Assembly (NCBI GenBank): GCA_019247075.1
Contig: JAFAPR010000158.1
Span: forward strand, 23,130 to 87,129
Direction of reading: 5' to 3'
Length of the DNA: 64,000 nt
Origin: Solirubrobacterales bacterium
Lineage (GTDB): Bacteria; Actinomycetota; Thermoleophilia; Solirubrobacterales; Solirubrobacteraceae
Both the position numbers and the translations under genes were made by a program. Within the stretch, counting starts at the first letter, position 1, and every line of letters begins with the position of its first letter. Positions 38,017 through 47,797 of the stretch are shown here, piece after piece. The notes under the pieces were generated by a model that saw nothing but the letters and a program-made list of their open reading frames with translations, had not been told where the DNA came from and searched no databases.

Positions 38017-39284
38017 TGGCGCTCGTCGGGGAAGACCTCGCCCAGATCGACGTCGCTAGCCCCAATGTCTACTCGCGGGGCGTGCCTCATGACGAGCTCG
38101 CCGCGCTTCGGCGCTCCGATCCCGTTCATTGGCACCCATTTCCGGGGACCCGTGATGGCTTCTGGCTGCTCTCCAAGCATGCCGACGTGATCGCCGTCGG
38201 GAAGGACCCGAGGGGGTTCTCCTCGCAGGTGGGTCACATCGCGCTCGAGGACCGCGAGCCCGACGCGCTAGCTGCCCGCCAATCGCTGATCGAAACGGAT
38301 CCGCCGGAGCACACCAGGCTTCGGAAGCTCGTCAGCTACGCATTCACTCGCACCAAGGTCAAGGAGTACGAGGAGTACACGCGGACGATCATCCGCGACT
38401 TGCTCGATAAGGCGATCGCGAAGGGCGAGTTCGACTGGGTGACGGAGATCTCCGAGCCGGTGCCGGTGACGGTCCTGATCGCGATTCTCGGGCTTCCGCA
38501 TGAAGACATCCCGACTCTGATCGAGTGGACCAGCGAACTGGCCGCCGCCACCGAGTCCGATTATCAGCCGGACCCGATCAAATATCCCAGCGAGGTGGAG
38601 CCACGGTTGCTTCCGTTCGGATCGCCCGCTGCGCTCCAGATCTTCGAGTACGGACGCAGGATCGGCGAGGAGCGTCGCAGGCATCCGACCGACGATCTCG
38701 TCTCGCGGCTCGTGCACGCGGAGGTCGACGGCGAGCGGCTGAACGACACCGAGTACTCCAATTTCTTCGAGCTGTTCATCTTCGCCGGCAACGAGACCAC
38801 CCGGACGGGCATCTCGCAGGGCATCCTTGCGCTCATGGAACATCCCGACGAGTTCGAAAGGCTGGCGAGGGATCGGTCGCTTCTGCCCACCGCGGTTGAC
38901 GAGATCCTCCGTTACGGCACGCCGATCATCTACTTCCGGCGAACCGCCATCCGGAACGGCGAGATCCGCGGGGTGCCAATCCAGAGGGGCGATCGCGTTG
39001 CGATGTGGTTTCTGTCGGCCAACTTCGACGAGGAGGTGTTCGAGGATCCGATGCGCTTTGACGTCGGACGTCGGCCGAACCCGCACACCACGTTCGGCCG
39101 AGGAGGCCCGCACTTCTGCCTGGGCTCGTTTCTCGCTCGGCTGGAGATCGGCGTCCTGCTCGAGGAGGTCCTAGCGCGCAACGTTCGCTTCGAGTTGACC
39201 GGGCCTCCGGTTCGGCTGAGCTCGAATTTCATCAACGGCTTCAAGTCGCTACCCGTGCGAGTGCTGCCTCTGGAGCGACAGTGA
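38016..39284 (+). CDS. Cytochrome P450
   Basis: FIFAGNETTRTGIS, FGRGGPHFCLGSFLARLE; GTG start overlaps R2lox stop. Confidence 0.93.
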   Translation: MALVGEDLAQIDVASPNVYSRGVPHDELAALRRSDPVHWHPFPGTRDGFWLLSKHADVIAVGKDPRGFSSQVGHIALEDREPDALAARQSLIETDPPEHTRLRKLVSYAFTRTKVKEYEEYTRTIIRDLLDKAIAKGEFDWVTEISEPVPVTVLIAILGLPHEDIPTLIEWTSELAAATESDYQPDPIKYPSEVEPRLLPFGSPAALQIFEYGRRIGEERRRHPTDDLVSRLVHAEVDGERLNDTEYSNFFELFIFAGNETTRTGISQGILALMEHPDEFERLARDRSLLPTAVDEILRYGTPIIYFRRTAIRNGEIRGVPIQRGDRVAMWFLSANFDEEVFEDPMRFDVGRRPNPHTTFGRGGPHFCLGSFLARLEIGVLLEEVLARNVRFELTGPPVRLSSNFINGFKSLPVRVLPLERQ

Positions 39285-39300
39285 ATTCCAAAGGAGGGGC

Positions 39301-40740
39301 ATGATGGCCACCATGGAAGCGACCGCTGTGGAGCGGCTGTATCTCGCGGGCGAGTGGATCGAGACAGCTGAGTCGCTCGAGGTCCGCTCGCCCTACTCGG
39401 GCGAGATGGTGGCGCGGGTAGCCCGCGCCGGGCCCGACGAAACGCGCCGAGCGATCGACGCAGCCGAGGAAGCGATGCGACAGCCGCTGCCGCCGTGGCG
39501 GCGCGCCGACATCCTCGAGCGCATCTCGCAGCTAGTGCGCGACCGTGGCGAAGAGCTGGCGCAGACGATTTGCGCGGAGGCGGGCAAGCCGCTCAAGGCG
39601 GCTCGGGTCGAAGCCTCGCGCGCCGTCAACACGTACGCGCTCGCGGCCGGCGAAGCGCGACGTATATGTGGCGACTCGGTCCCGATCAGCGGCACCCAGC
39701 CCGGCGACGGGCACCTCGCCTGGACGGTCCGGGTGCCGATCGGCATCGTCGGTGCGATCAGCCCGTTCAACTTCCCGCTGAACCTGGTCGCGCACAAGCT
39801 TGCGCCGGCGCTCGCGGCGGGCTGCGCGGTCGTGCACAAACCCGCGAGCCAAACGCCGCTGTCCGCGCTGCGTCTCGCGGCTCTCTCTCAAGAGGCCGGG
39901 CTTCCTGCCGGTTGGCTGAGCGTCCTCCCGGGCTCCGGGAGCGATGTGGGCGACGTGCTCGTGCAAGACGAGCGCGTCCGCATGCTGACGTTCACCGGGT
40001 CGGCCGAGGTCGGCTGGGGGCTCAGAACCCGTGCCGGGCGCAAGAAGGTAGCGCTCGAGCTCGGCAACGCCTCTCCAGTGATCGTCGAGGCCGACGCAGA
40101 TCTCGACCTGGCAAGCGCGAAGGTCGCCACGCATGCGTTCTCGTACGCCGGCCAAACCTGCGTGTCGGTACAACGCGTTTACGTGCAACGTGATGCCGTT
40201 GACGACTTCCTCGCGCGGCTGGTCCGGAAGGTGGAGGCGCTTCGGATCGGAGATCCTGCGGACGAGGCGACGGATGTCGGCCCGGTGATCGACGCCTCCA
40301 ACCGCGACCGAATCAGTGCCTGGATCGACGAGGCGGTGGCTTCAGGAGCGGAGATCGTTACGGGCGGGGGTCAGCGCGACTGTCTCCTGCGGCCGACTGT
40401 GCTGCGCGGGGTGACACCCGAGATGAAGGTCTGCTCGCGGGAGATCTTCGGTCCGGTCTGCTCCGTGATCCCCTACGAGTCGCTCGAGGAGGCATTCCGC
40501 GAGGCAAACGCCACCGAGTACGGGCTGCAGGCGGCGATCTTCACCCGCTCGCTGCACCCGGCCGTTAAGGCGGCGGCAAGGCTTCAGTTCGGGAGCGTGA
40601 TGATCAACGAGGCTCCCGAATGGCGGGTCGATCAGATGCCCTACGGCGGGACCAAGGCATCGGGCAACACCAAGGAAGGCCCCGCGTACACGATCCGCGA
40701 AATGACCGAGGAGCGCCTGATCGTGCTCGCCGGGGCCTGA
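39301..40740 (+). CDS. Aldehyde dehydrogenase
   Basis: SPFNFPLNLVAHKLAPALAAGCAVVHKPASQTPLSA, ALELGNASPVIVEADADLD, YAGQTCVSVQR. Confidence 0.92.
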   Translation: MMATMEATAVERLYLAGEWIETAESLEVRSPYSGEMVARVARAGPDETRRAIDAAEEAMRQPLPPWRRADILERISQLVRDRGEELAQTICAEAGKPLKAARVEASRAVNTYALAAGEARRICGDSVPISGTQPGDGHLAWTVRVPIGIVGAISPFNFPLNLVAHKLAPALAAGCAVVHKPASQTPLSALRLAALSQEAGLPAGWLSVLPGSGSDVGDVLVQDERVRMLTFTGSAEVGWGLRTRAGRKKVALELGNASPVIVEADADLDLASAKVATHAFSYAGQTCVSVQRVYVQRDAVDDFLARLVRKVEALRIGDPADEATDVGPVIDASNRDRISAWIDEAVASGAEIVTGGGQRDCLLRPTVLRGVTPEMKVCSREIFGPVCSVIPYESLEEAFREANATEYGLQAAIFTRSLHPAVKAAARLQFGSVMINEAPEWRVDQMPYGGTKASGNTKEGPAYTIREMTEERLIVLAGA

Positions 40741-40758
40741 CAGGCACTAAGTACGCGC

Positions 40759-41853
40759 GTGGCGACAAAGATCCGGGCCGCTGTCCTGCAGGCCTTCGGG
40801 CAGCCCCTGGTCCTCCAAGAACTCGAGCTCGATCCGCCCAAGGCCGGCGAGGTGCTCGTCCGCATGGCGGCGAGCGGCGTCTGCCACTCGGACCTTCATG
40901 TCGCCCAGGGCACCCACCCGACCGAGCTTCCGGTGGTGCTCGGGCACGAGGGAGCGGGCGTCGTGCAGGAGGTCGGACCCGGCGTGGCGGGCCTCGCGGC
41001 AGGCGACCACGTCCTGTTGACCTGGCTTCCGTACTGCGGGCAATGTCGCCAGTGCGCCCGTGGATGGCCGAACAGGTGCGAGAACACGGCCTGGTACGAC
41101 GCGACGCTCGAGGACGGAACGTGCCGCTTTCACTCGGGCGGAAGACCGGTTCATCACTACAACACCTCCTCGTTCGCCGAGCGTTCGGTGGTTCCGTCAC
41201 GAACGGCGATCCGGGTAGATCCCAGCCTCCCGCTCACCGAACTCGCGTTGATGGGATGCGCGGTCATGACCGGCGTGGGAGCTGTGCTGAACACGGCTCG
41301 GGTGCGGCCGGGCGACACGGTCGCCATCGTGGGGTGTGGCGGCGTTGGGCTGAACGTCGTTCAGGGAGCACGGATCGCGGGTGCGACCACGATCGTCGCC
41401 ATCGACGTGGTGTCCGCGAAGCTCGAGCTGGCGCGCGAGCTGGGCGCAACCGCCGTCGTCGACGCGAGCGACGGCGATCCGGTGGACGTCGTTCGGGAGC
41501 TGATCCCTGGAGGCGCCGACCACGCGTTCGAGGCACTCGGACGCCAGGAGACGATCGAGATGGCGCTGGCGCTGACGGGGCGCGGAGGCCAGGCCGTCCT
41601 GATCGGGATGGCGCCGCACGGTGCGCGAGTGGGACTCGACGCGCTGACGACGACGCTTGAGGAGCGGTGCGTGCGCGGCTCCTGGTATGGCAGCTGCGTG
41701 CCACTCCGCGACATACCCCTGCTCATCGAGCTCTACCGTGAAGGCCGGCTGCGCCTGGAGCCGCTCATCACGAGGTGCGGCCTCGATGACGTAAACGACG
41801 CGTTCGCGCGGATGGAGGCCGGCGAGACGGCGCGAACCGTGATCGTTTACTGA
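40759..41853 (+). CDS. Zinc-dependent alcohol dehydrogenase
   Basis: GVCHSDLHVAQGTHPTELPVVLGHEGAGVV, CGQCRQCARGWPNRCE, GCGGVGLNVVQGARIAGA. Confidence 0.92.
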   Translation: MATKIRAAVLQAFGQPLVLQELELDPPKAGEVLVRMAASGVCHSDLHVAQGTHPTELPVVLGHEGAGVVQEVGPGVAGLAAGDHVLLTWLPYCGQCRQCARGWPNRCENTAWYDATLEDGTCRFHSGGRPVHHYNTSSFAERSVVPSRTAIRVDPSLPLTELALMGCAVMTGVGAVLNTARVRPGDTVAIVGCGGVGLNVVQGARIAGATTIVAIDVVSAKLELARELGATAVVDASDGDPVDVVRELIPGGADHAFEALGRQETIEMALALTGRGGQAVLIGMAPHGARVGLDALTTTLEERCVRGSWYGSCVPLRDIPLLIELYREGRLRLEPLITRCGLDDVNDAFARMEAGETARTVIVY

Positions 41854-41871
41854 GCGGGCCCGGGGCGTGGG

Positions 41872-42651
41872 CTACTCGTACCAGCCGTCGGGGGCCATCT
41901 TGACGCTCGTCTCGTAGTCGAGCGCGTGCGTCGTGATCAGGCGGGCCCGTTCGCTGCGCTCGATTTCCTCGATCCGGTCCCAGCTGGCGATTACGGCATC
42001 CGGGCTCCAGAGAATTCCGGGCAGGCTGCGCGAGCGCATCTTCGCGAGCAGGTAGGCCGCGTCGGCCAACAGGAACACGCACTCTCGGTCGAGGCGCACA
42101 AGCAGGGATTGATGGCCCTTCGTGTGACCCGGAGTCGGGATGACGTTCACGCGCCCGTCGCCGAACACGTCGTGATCGCCTTCCAGCTCGCGCCAGTCCA
42201 GGTCCATGCCGTAATCGGTCTGGACATAGATCAGCTCTTGATACACGGGCGGCTTGCGCGCGAACGCGAGCTCCTCGCGCTGCACGAGAATCGGGGCATG
42301 AGTCAGCCACCCAAGCCCCCCGGCATGATCGAAGTGAAGGTGCGATTGGACCACCACGTCGATATCCCGCGGCATCAGTCCAATCGCGCCCAGTCGCTGC
42401 TCGATGTGATCCTGGGGGCGAAGGCGCAGCTCAAAGTCGGCGGAGGCATCCCCCAGACGTGACCGCGGGTCCGTCCGCAGGTCGGGGTGCGCGCCACTGT
42501 CGAAGAGCAGGTTCCCGTCCGGGTGGGTGACTACGTACATGAAGTACGGGTTGTAGACCTTGGTGCCCGTGTCGGGGTCGAAGGGGTCGAACAGCGCCAT
42601 GTCCATCATGTCGCCGCCGCAGTGCAGTGCGTAGAGCTTCAGAGAAGCCAT
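41872..42651 (-). CDS. MBL-fold metallohydrolase (N-acyl homoserine lactonase-like)
   Basis: VVQSHLHFDHAGGL, TPGHTKGHQSLLV, LLADAAY; ATG at 42651 preferred. Confidence 0.88.
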   Translation of the reverse strand: MASLKLYALHCGGDMMDMALFDPFDPDTGTKVYNPYFMYVVTHPDGNLLFDSGAHPDLRTDPRSRLGDASADFELRLRPQDHIEQRLGAIGLMPRDIDVVVQSHLHFDHAGGLGWLTHAPILVQREELAFARKPPVYQELIYVQTDYGMDLDWRELEGDHDVFGDGRVNVIPTPGHTKGHQSLLVRLDRECVFLLADAAYLLAKMRSRSLPGILWSPDAVIASWDRIEEIERSERARLITTHALDYETSVKMAPDGWYE

Positions 42652-42670
42652 GGTCGTAGGCTCACAGACT

Positions 42671-43948
42671 ATGAATGACAAAGAGCGCGTGTTGGATCTC
42701 GCGCGTCGGTATGTCGTCCCGCATCGGGTGGAGGTGTGGGATGCGTTTGGCACTCAGCTGGTCATCGGCCGCCGCGAGGGGTACCGGCTCTGGGATCTCG
42801 ACGGCAAAGAGCTGATCGACCTGCACCTGAACGGCGGCACATTCAATCTCGGGCACCGCAACCCCGAGGTGATCGAGGCGATGCTCGGCGCGACCGCCGA
42901 GCTTGACATCGGCAACCATCACTTCGCCAGCCTCGCCCGCGCCGAGCTCGGCGAGGACCTCGCACGCCTGACGCCCGGGGACCTCACGTACTCGGTTTTC
43001 TGCGCGAGCGGGGGCGAGGCCAATGACGTGGCGATCAAGACCGCCCGGCGCGCCACCGGCCGCCGCACCGTCGTGGGCCTGGCGGCGGGCTTCCACGGTC
43101 GCACGGGATTGGCAGGCGCGGCCGGCGAGAACTCGGCGGCGCGCTATTTCCTGTCCGAGTCGGACGATTTCGTCACCGTGCCGTTCGGGGACCTCGACGC
43201 GATCGACGCGGCGCTGCGGGCTGACGACGTCGCAGCGGTGATAGTCGAGACCGTGCCCGCCACGTACGGCTTTCCGATCGTCCATGACGGCTACCTCCAG
43301 GGCATCCGCGCTCTGTGCGATCGCTACGGAGCTCTGTACATCGCGGACGAGGTCCAGACAGGGCTTGGGCGTTCAGGTTCGCTGTGGGCGGTGCAACGGT
43401 TCGGCGTCGAACCGGATGTGCTGGTCTGCGGCAAGGGTCTCTCCGGCGGGATGTATCCGATCGCCGCGGCAGTGATCGGGGCGAGGGTTGCCGACTGGCT
43501 GCACCAGTATGGCTGGGGACACGTATCGACCTTCGGGGGCGCCGAGATCGGTTGTCGGGTCGCCCAGAAGGTGCTCGAGATAACAACCCGGCCATCCGTG
43601 CGCTCCAATGTCGATCGGCTGACGTCCCGTCTGGGGGCGGATCTGGCCGCGCTCGCACAGCGGCAGAGCTACCTGACGGAGATCCGCCAGACCGGTCTGA
43701 TCATCGGCCTGCGGGTGGATCACCCCGATGGGGCGGTGTATCTGCAACAGGAGCTCTACGGGCTCGGCGTGTGGGCGATCGCGTCGGGGTTCGACCAGTC
43801 GATCCTCCAGTTCAAGCCGGGCCTGCTGATGGACGAGCCGACCGTTGACGTCGTGCTCGAGCGTTTGGAGCTCGCGCTTGCCCGCGCAAAGGACGTGGAT
43901 CGCCCGGTCCCCAAGCGCCACCGGCTCGCGACCGACAGTCCCAGATGA
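42671..43948 (+). CDS. Class-III PLP-dependent aminotransferase or phospho-lyase
   Basis: HLNGGTFNLGHRNPEV, CASGGEANDVAIK, ADEVQTGLGRSG, CGKGLSGGMYPIAA. Confidence 0.9.
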   Translation: MNDKERVLDLARRYVVPHRVEVWDAFGTQLVIGRREGYRLWDLDGKELIDLHLNGGTFNLGHRNPEVIEAMLGATAELDIGNHHFASLARAELGEDLARLTPGDLTYSVFCASGGEANDVAIKTARRATGRRTVVGLAAGFHGRTGLAGAAGENSAARYFLSESDDFVTVPFGDLDAIDAALRADDVAAVIVETVPATYGFPIVHDGYLQGIRALCDRYGALYIADEVQTGLGRSGSLWAVQRFGVEPDVLVCGKGLSGGMYPIAAAVIGARVADWLHQYGWGHVSTFGGAEIGCRVAQKVLEITTRPSVRSNVDRLTSRLGADLAALAQRQSYLTEIRQTGLIIGLRVDHPDGAVYLQQELYGLGVWAIASGFDQSILQFKPGLLMDEPTVDVVLERLELALARAKDVDRPVPKRHRLATDSPR

Positions 43949-44955
43949 ACGAGACCACGTTGGGGGCCGGGCCGGCGTCGGCGCAAGCGGCCCGCGCGGC
44001 GATCGCGCTCTACCCGATTTCCAGCCGGTCCTGCGCGGAGCTGGTCCGCTACGGAGAGAACACCACCTACCACGTCACCGACGGCCAGCACTCGCTGGCC
44101 CTGCGACTCGCACGTGTGGGGTACCAGTCGCGCGCCAGCATCGAGGCCGAGATGACCTGGATGTCGGCGTTGCGGGAGCACGGCGTCGACACGCCCGCGG
44201 CCTTCCGCGGCCGGGACGGGGAGCTCGTGCAGCAGCTGAAGCTGTCCAACGGACGAGTGCAGCTCGTCGTCGCGTTCGAATGGGTGGAGGGCGTGCCTCT
44301 CCCGGAGGTCGCGGGACTCGACCCGTGGAGGCGTTTGGGCCAGATCATGGCCCAGGTGCACGAGCACGGACGGCGCTGGTCGCCTCCTGCCGGCTTCACG
44401 CGTCCAGCGTGGGATCTGGACGCGTTGGTCGGCGATTGGCCGCGCTGGGGCACGCCGGTGCCGGACGGGGTTTGGAGCGCGCATGACGGGCAGGCAATAC
44501 TCGACGCAAGGGCGGCGGTCCGCGAGCGCCTACAGCGGTTAGGAACCGGTCCGTCGCGATTCGGCCTGATCCACTCGGATCTCGGCTTCGAGAACGTTCT
44601 CGTTGGGCCGGCGGGGCACACGGTCGTGATCGATTTCGACGACAGCGGGCCGGGCTGGTACCTGTACGAGCTCGCGAGCGCGCTGTATCCGTTGGAGGGC
44701 ACACCCGGGTTTCGCGCGAGGCGCGAGCTGCTGGCTGCCGGCTACCGGGACGTGGCGCCGCTTCCCGACGAGGACGTCGGCGAGCTCCCCACGTTCCTCA
44801 TGTGCCGTCGGCTGGCAACCTTGGGATGGACGTTCAGCCGAGGCGATACGCCACACGCGGGGCGCCAGCGGGCCCACCGGCTCGCCACGACACCGGGAGC
44901 CGTGCGGCGCTTTCTGAAATGGCATCGCGCACACCCGGCTTTGCAGCGCGCATAA
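43945..44955 (+). CDS. APH-family small-molecule phosphotransferase (kinase)
   Basis: GLIHSDLGFENVLVG and VIDFDDSGPGWYLYELA; ATGA overlap with aminotransferase. Confidence 0.88.
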   Translation: MNETTLGAGPASAQAARAAIALYPISSRSCAELVRYGENTTYHVTDGQHSLALRLARVGYQSRASIEAEMTWMSALREHGVDTPAAFRGRDGELVQQLKLSNGRVQLVVAFEWVEGVPLPEVAGLDPWRRLGQIMAQVHEHGRRWSPPAGFTRPAWDLDALVGDWPRWGTPVPDGVWSAHDGQAILDARAAVRERLQRLGTGPSRFGLIHSDLGFENVLVGPAGHTVVIDFDDSGPGWYLYELASALYPLEGTPGFRARRELLAAGYRDVAPLPDEDVGELPTFLMCRRLATLGWTFSRGDTPHAGRQRAHRLATTPGAVRRFLKWHRAHPALQRA

Positions 44956-44966
44956 TCGGAGCGGTA

Positions 44967-45713
44967 ATGGAACGTCCCCGGATTCTGATCACGTGCTGGC
45001 GCCGGCCGTTTGCCACCTATCTCGGTGAAATGACAGTGCTCGACACGCTCGACCCCGCCTACGCCGAGCGCGTGGTCACCGCGACCGGCGTCGCGCTGGT
45101 GGTCTCACGCCCCCCCGAGACCTCGGGGGAATTGATCGATGAGCTGCTCGCGGTCGTGGATGGCCTGGTGGTGACGGGCGGCGGTGACGTCGACCCCGCA
45201 AGCTACGACGCCAAGCCGCAGAACGTGGACGGCGCCGACCTTGCCGCAGACGCCTGGGAGCTTCACCTGCTGGCCGCCGCCCGCGAGCGCTCGTTACCCA
45301 CGTTGGCGATCTGCCGGGGTGCCCAATTGTTGGCGGTCGCCCACGGTGGCCGCCTCCGGCAGCGCCTCTCCTTGGCCGGCGATCACCGCGAGCTGGGTGG
45401 GCTCGCCCCCGATGAGATCCTCGCCGCGCGTCACCCCGTCCAGGTGGTGGCTGGCTCGCGCGTGGAGCGAGCTCTTGGCGGTACGACGGTGAGCGTCAAC
45501 ACGATCCACCATCATGAGATCGCTGACGCCGGAGAGCTGGCCGTCACAGCGAGTACCCGCAGCGGAGCGATCGAGGCGATCGAGCCGCGTTGCACGTGGC
45601 CGTGCGTGGGGGTCCAGTGGCACCCCGAGAAGATGCACGAGCCCGAGCAGCGGGGGCTGTTCGAGCAGCTGATCGAGGCGGCACGCGAACGCACGGGAGT
45701 CGTTGGGGCCTAG
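44967..45713 (+). CDS. Gamma-glutamyl-gamma-aminobutyrate hydrolase family (peptidase C26, PuuD-like)
   Basis: DGLVVTGGGDVDPASY, LAICRGAQLLAVAHGG, VGVQWHPEKMHEPEQ. Confidence 0.9.
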   Translation: MERPRILITCWRRPFATYLGEMTVLDTLDPAYAERVVTATGVALVVSRPPETSGELIDELLAVVDGLVVTGGGDVDPASYDAKPQNVDGADLAADAWELHLLAAARERSLPTLAICRGAQLLAVAHGGRLRQRLSLAGDHRELGGLAPDEILAARHPVQVVAGSRVERALGGTTVSVNTIHHHEIADAGELAVTASTRSGAIEAIEPRCTWPCVGVQWHPEKMHEPEQRGLFEQLIEAARERTGVVGA

Positions 45714-46398
45714 AGTTCCCATCGGGTTGTCGCCGAAGCCAGGCCTCATTCTTCAGCACGGCGAGAACGGGCCGCCCGCGCGGTTCGGTGAATGGCTGCG
45801 CGAGCGCGGGCTTCCGTTCGTGGTTGCACACATATGGGAAGAGCCCGTACCCGATGCGAGGAAGTTTGCGTTCGTCGTCTCGCTCGGTTCGATCCATTCG
45901 GCCGCATCCACCGAACCGGCCTGGATCCAGCACGAGATCGCGGCTCTCCGTACGGCCGCCGAGCACGACGTCCCCGCGCTGGGGCTGTGCTTCGGAGGCC
46001 AGGCGCTCTCCGTGGCGCTGGAAGGAGGCACCGATCCACTGCCGGCCCCCGAGATCGGCTGGATCCCGATCGAGAGCTTCGATCGGTCGGTTCCCGGTGG
46101 ACCCTGGCTTCAATACCACTCCGAGCAAATGCGAGTACCTCCGGGCGCGCGGGAGCTGGCGCGAAGTCCGGCTGGGCCGGCGGTGTTCACGAGAGGACCG
46201 CACATGGGCGTGCAGTTCCACCCAGAGGCAGACGCAGGGCTCGCCAATCTGTGGGCGCAGAAGGACCCCGACCTCCCCGACGCCGGCCTCACGCCTGCCG
46301 ACATCGCCTCGCAGAGCGCCGCTCATGCGCAGCCGGCCCGCGAGCAGGCGTTTCGTCTGTTCGATGCCTGGATCGACGGCGCGGTCAAGCCCGCCTAG
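45703..46398 (+). CDS. Class-I glutamine amidotransferase-like protein (paralog 3)
   Basis: GLCFGGQALSVALEGG, MGVQFHPEADAGLANLW. Confidence 0.88.
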   Translation: MGPRVPIGLSPKPGLILQHGENGPPARFGEWLRERGLPFVVAHIWEEPVPDARKFAFVVSLGSIHSAASTEPAWIQHEIAALRTAAEHDVPALGLCFGGQALSVALEGGTDPLPAPEIGWIPIESFDRSVPGGPWLQYHSEQMRVPPGARELARSPAGPAVFTRGPHMGVQFHPEADAGLANLWAQKDPDLPDAGLTPADIASQSAAHAQPAREQAFRLFDAWIDGAVKPA

Positions 46399-47711
46399 TG
46401 CCAGAGCTCCATGTGCCTCGCGTGGGTGCTGAGGTAGGCGCCCGGGCGGAAATGGTGGTCATAGAAGCCGAGGTCGAGGTGCTGGGCTTGTAGAAAGTTC
46501 ATGACCCAGACGCTCGGCACGGTCCCGGGGAACTTGCCCCACTCCTCAAACGTGTACTGGCACTGAAGCGACACGCACGCGAGGAAGCGCTCATCGTGTC
46601 GCTGCGCGGAAGCGCGGACCCGGCTCGACTCCTTCCAGGGCCCGGGGGTCTCGGGGTGGTAGGGACCGCCCGGGCCGAACTTGCGCTCGCAGAAGGCCTC
46701 CACCGCAGCGGCCATGGTCGGGAAATGCGGTGGACAGAACGCGTGGAAGGTGCCGTCGGTGCGTCCGGTGGGGTTAGGTGTTCCCCAACGGGGATCTGTG
46801 TCGTAGCGGAAGCCAAGGCCGGGAACATCCGGGTTACCTGAGGCGCCGAGCAGCGCCATGTGCTCGATTCCATCGAACGACCAGCCGCCGAGGCCCATCG
46901 CCTGGAGCAGCAGCGCGCCGTTGTAGCTCGCCGTCATCAGCTCGGCCGAGGCCTCAGTCAGTGAGTACTGCTCGACGAACGTCAGCGGAATCGGCTGCAC
47001 CGTGTCGACGAGATCCGAGAAGTCCTCGAGCCCTGGGATCGCGCGCTGGTTGACATCGTCGTAGAGGCAGTAGCCGTTCTGGGTGAAGAAGCAGATGTTC
47101 GCGATGTGGTGCTGGGCGATGTCGGCGATCGGGATCGCGAGCAGCGACCCGGGTTCGTTGGCGATCCAGGTGTTGTGACCCTCGAGGTAAGGCTCCTCGC
47201 GGGGGAGATGGAGGCGTACGTCGGAGAGTCGAACGATTCGGTCGCGGTGGCGCTCGAGCACCAGCTCCACGGTCAAGTCCTCCTCGGCCGGGTCCACCAG
47301 CGCGCCCGCGTCTCTGGTGGGCATGAAGTACAGCCCGGAGTCGTCGGTGTAGAACAGCTCTGAAGTGTGAAACCCTGCGGCCGAGGGAATCGTGCGGCCC
47401 GTTGCGGAGCCGTTGTAGTTCGCCAGCGCCGGCGCGTAGCGGGGGTGACGCGTGATCCCGAAATGCCAGCCGGTCGTCCCGGTCATGACCGCCAGAATCA
47501 GAAGCGTCTCGAGCTCCGATAGCGGCACGTGTGGATGCTTCGATCTGTACGCCAGCGGCCCATCGGGGATCTCGCCGCCCATCGGAAACCGGCGGGAGCG
47601 GCGGCCGAAGATCGCGTCGAGCAGCGGGAACTGCACCAGCTGCGCGAGCGCCTCGCGCTCGCGCGCCGACAGCTCGAGCTCAAGCCGCTGGGAGAATCCG
47701 GATGACGCCAT
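46395..47711 (-). CDS. Unrecognised ~438-aa protein (paralog B of the 17813-19159 family)
   Basis: FPLLDAIFGRRSRRFPMGGEI, ALLLQAMGLGGWSFDG, LQAQHLDLGFYDHHFRPG aligned with paralog A. Confidence 0.78.
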   Translation of the reverse strand: MASSGFSQRLELELSAREREALAQLVQFPLLDAIFGRRSRRFPMGGEIPDGPLAYRSKHPHVPLSELETLLILAVMTGTTGWHFGITRHPRYAPALANYNGSATGRTIPSAAGFHTSELFYTDDSGLYFMPTRDAGALVDPAEEDLTVELVLERHRDRIVRLSDVRLHLPREEPYLEGHNTWIANEPGSLLAIPIADIAQHHIANICFFTQNGYCLYDDVNQRAIPGLEDFSDLVDTVQPIPLTFVEQYSLTEASAELMTASYNGALLLQAMGLGGWSFDGIEHMALLGASGNPDVPGLGFRYDTDPRWGTPNPTGRTDGTFHAFCPPHFPTMAAAVEAFCERKFGPGGPYHPETPGPWKESSRVRASAQRHDERFLACVSLQCQYTFEEWGKFPGTVPSVWVMNFLQAQHLDLGFYDHHFRPGAYLSTHARHMELWH

Positions 47712-47797
47712 GAAAGCCCGCGGTCACACTAACGCAGCCGATGCGCGCCTGGCCTCCACCACGGAATCGCTGAGACCTTGAGCAGCTTGTCGACGAG

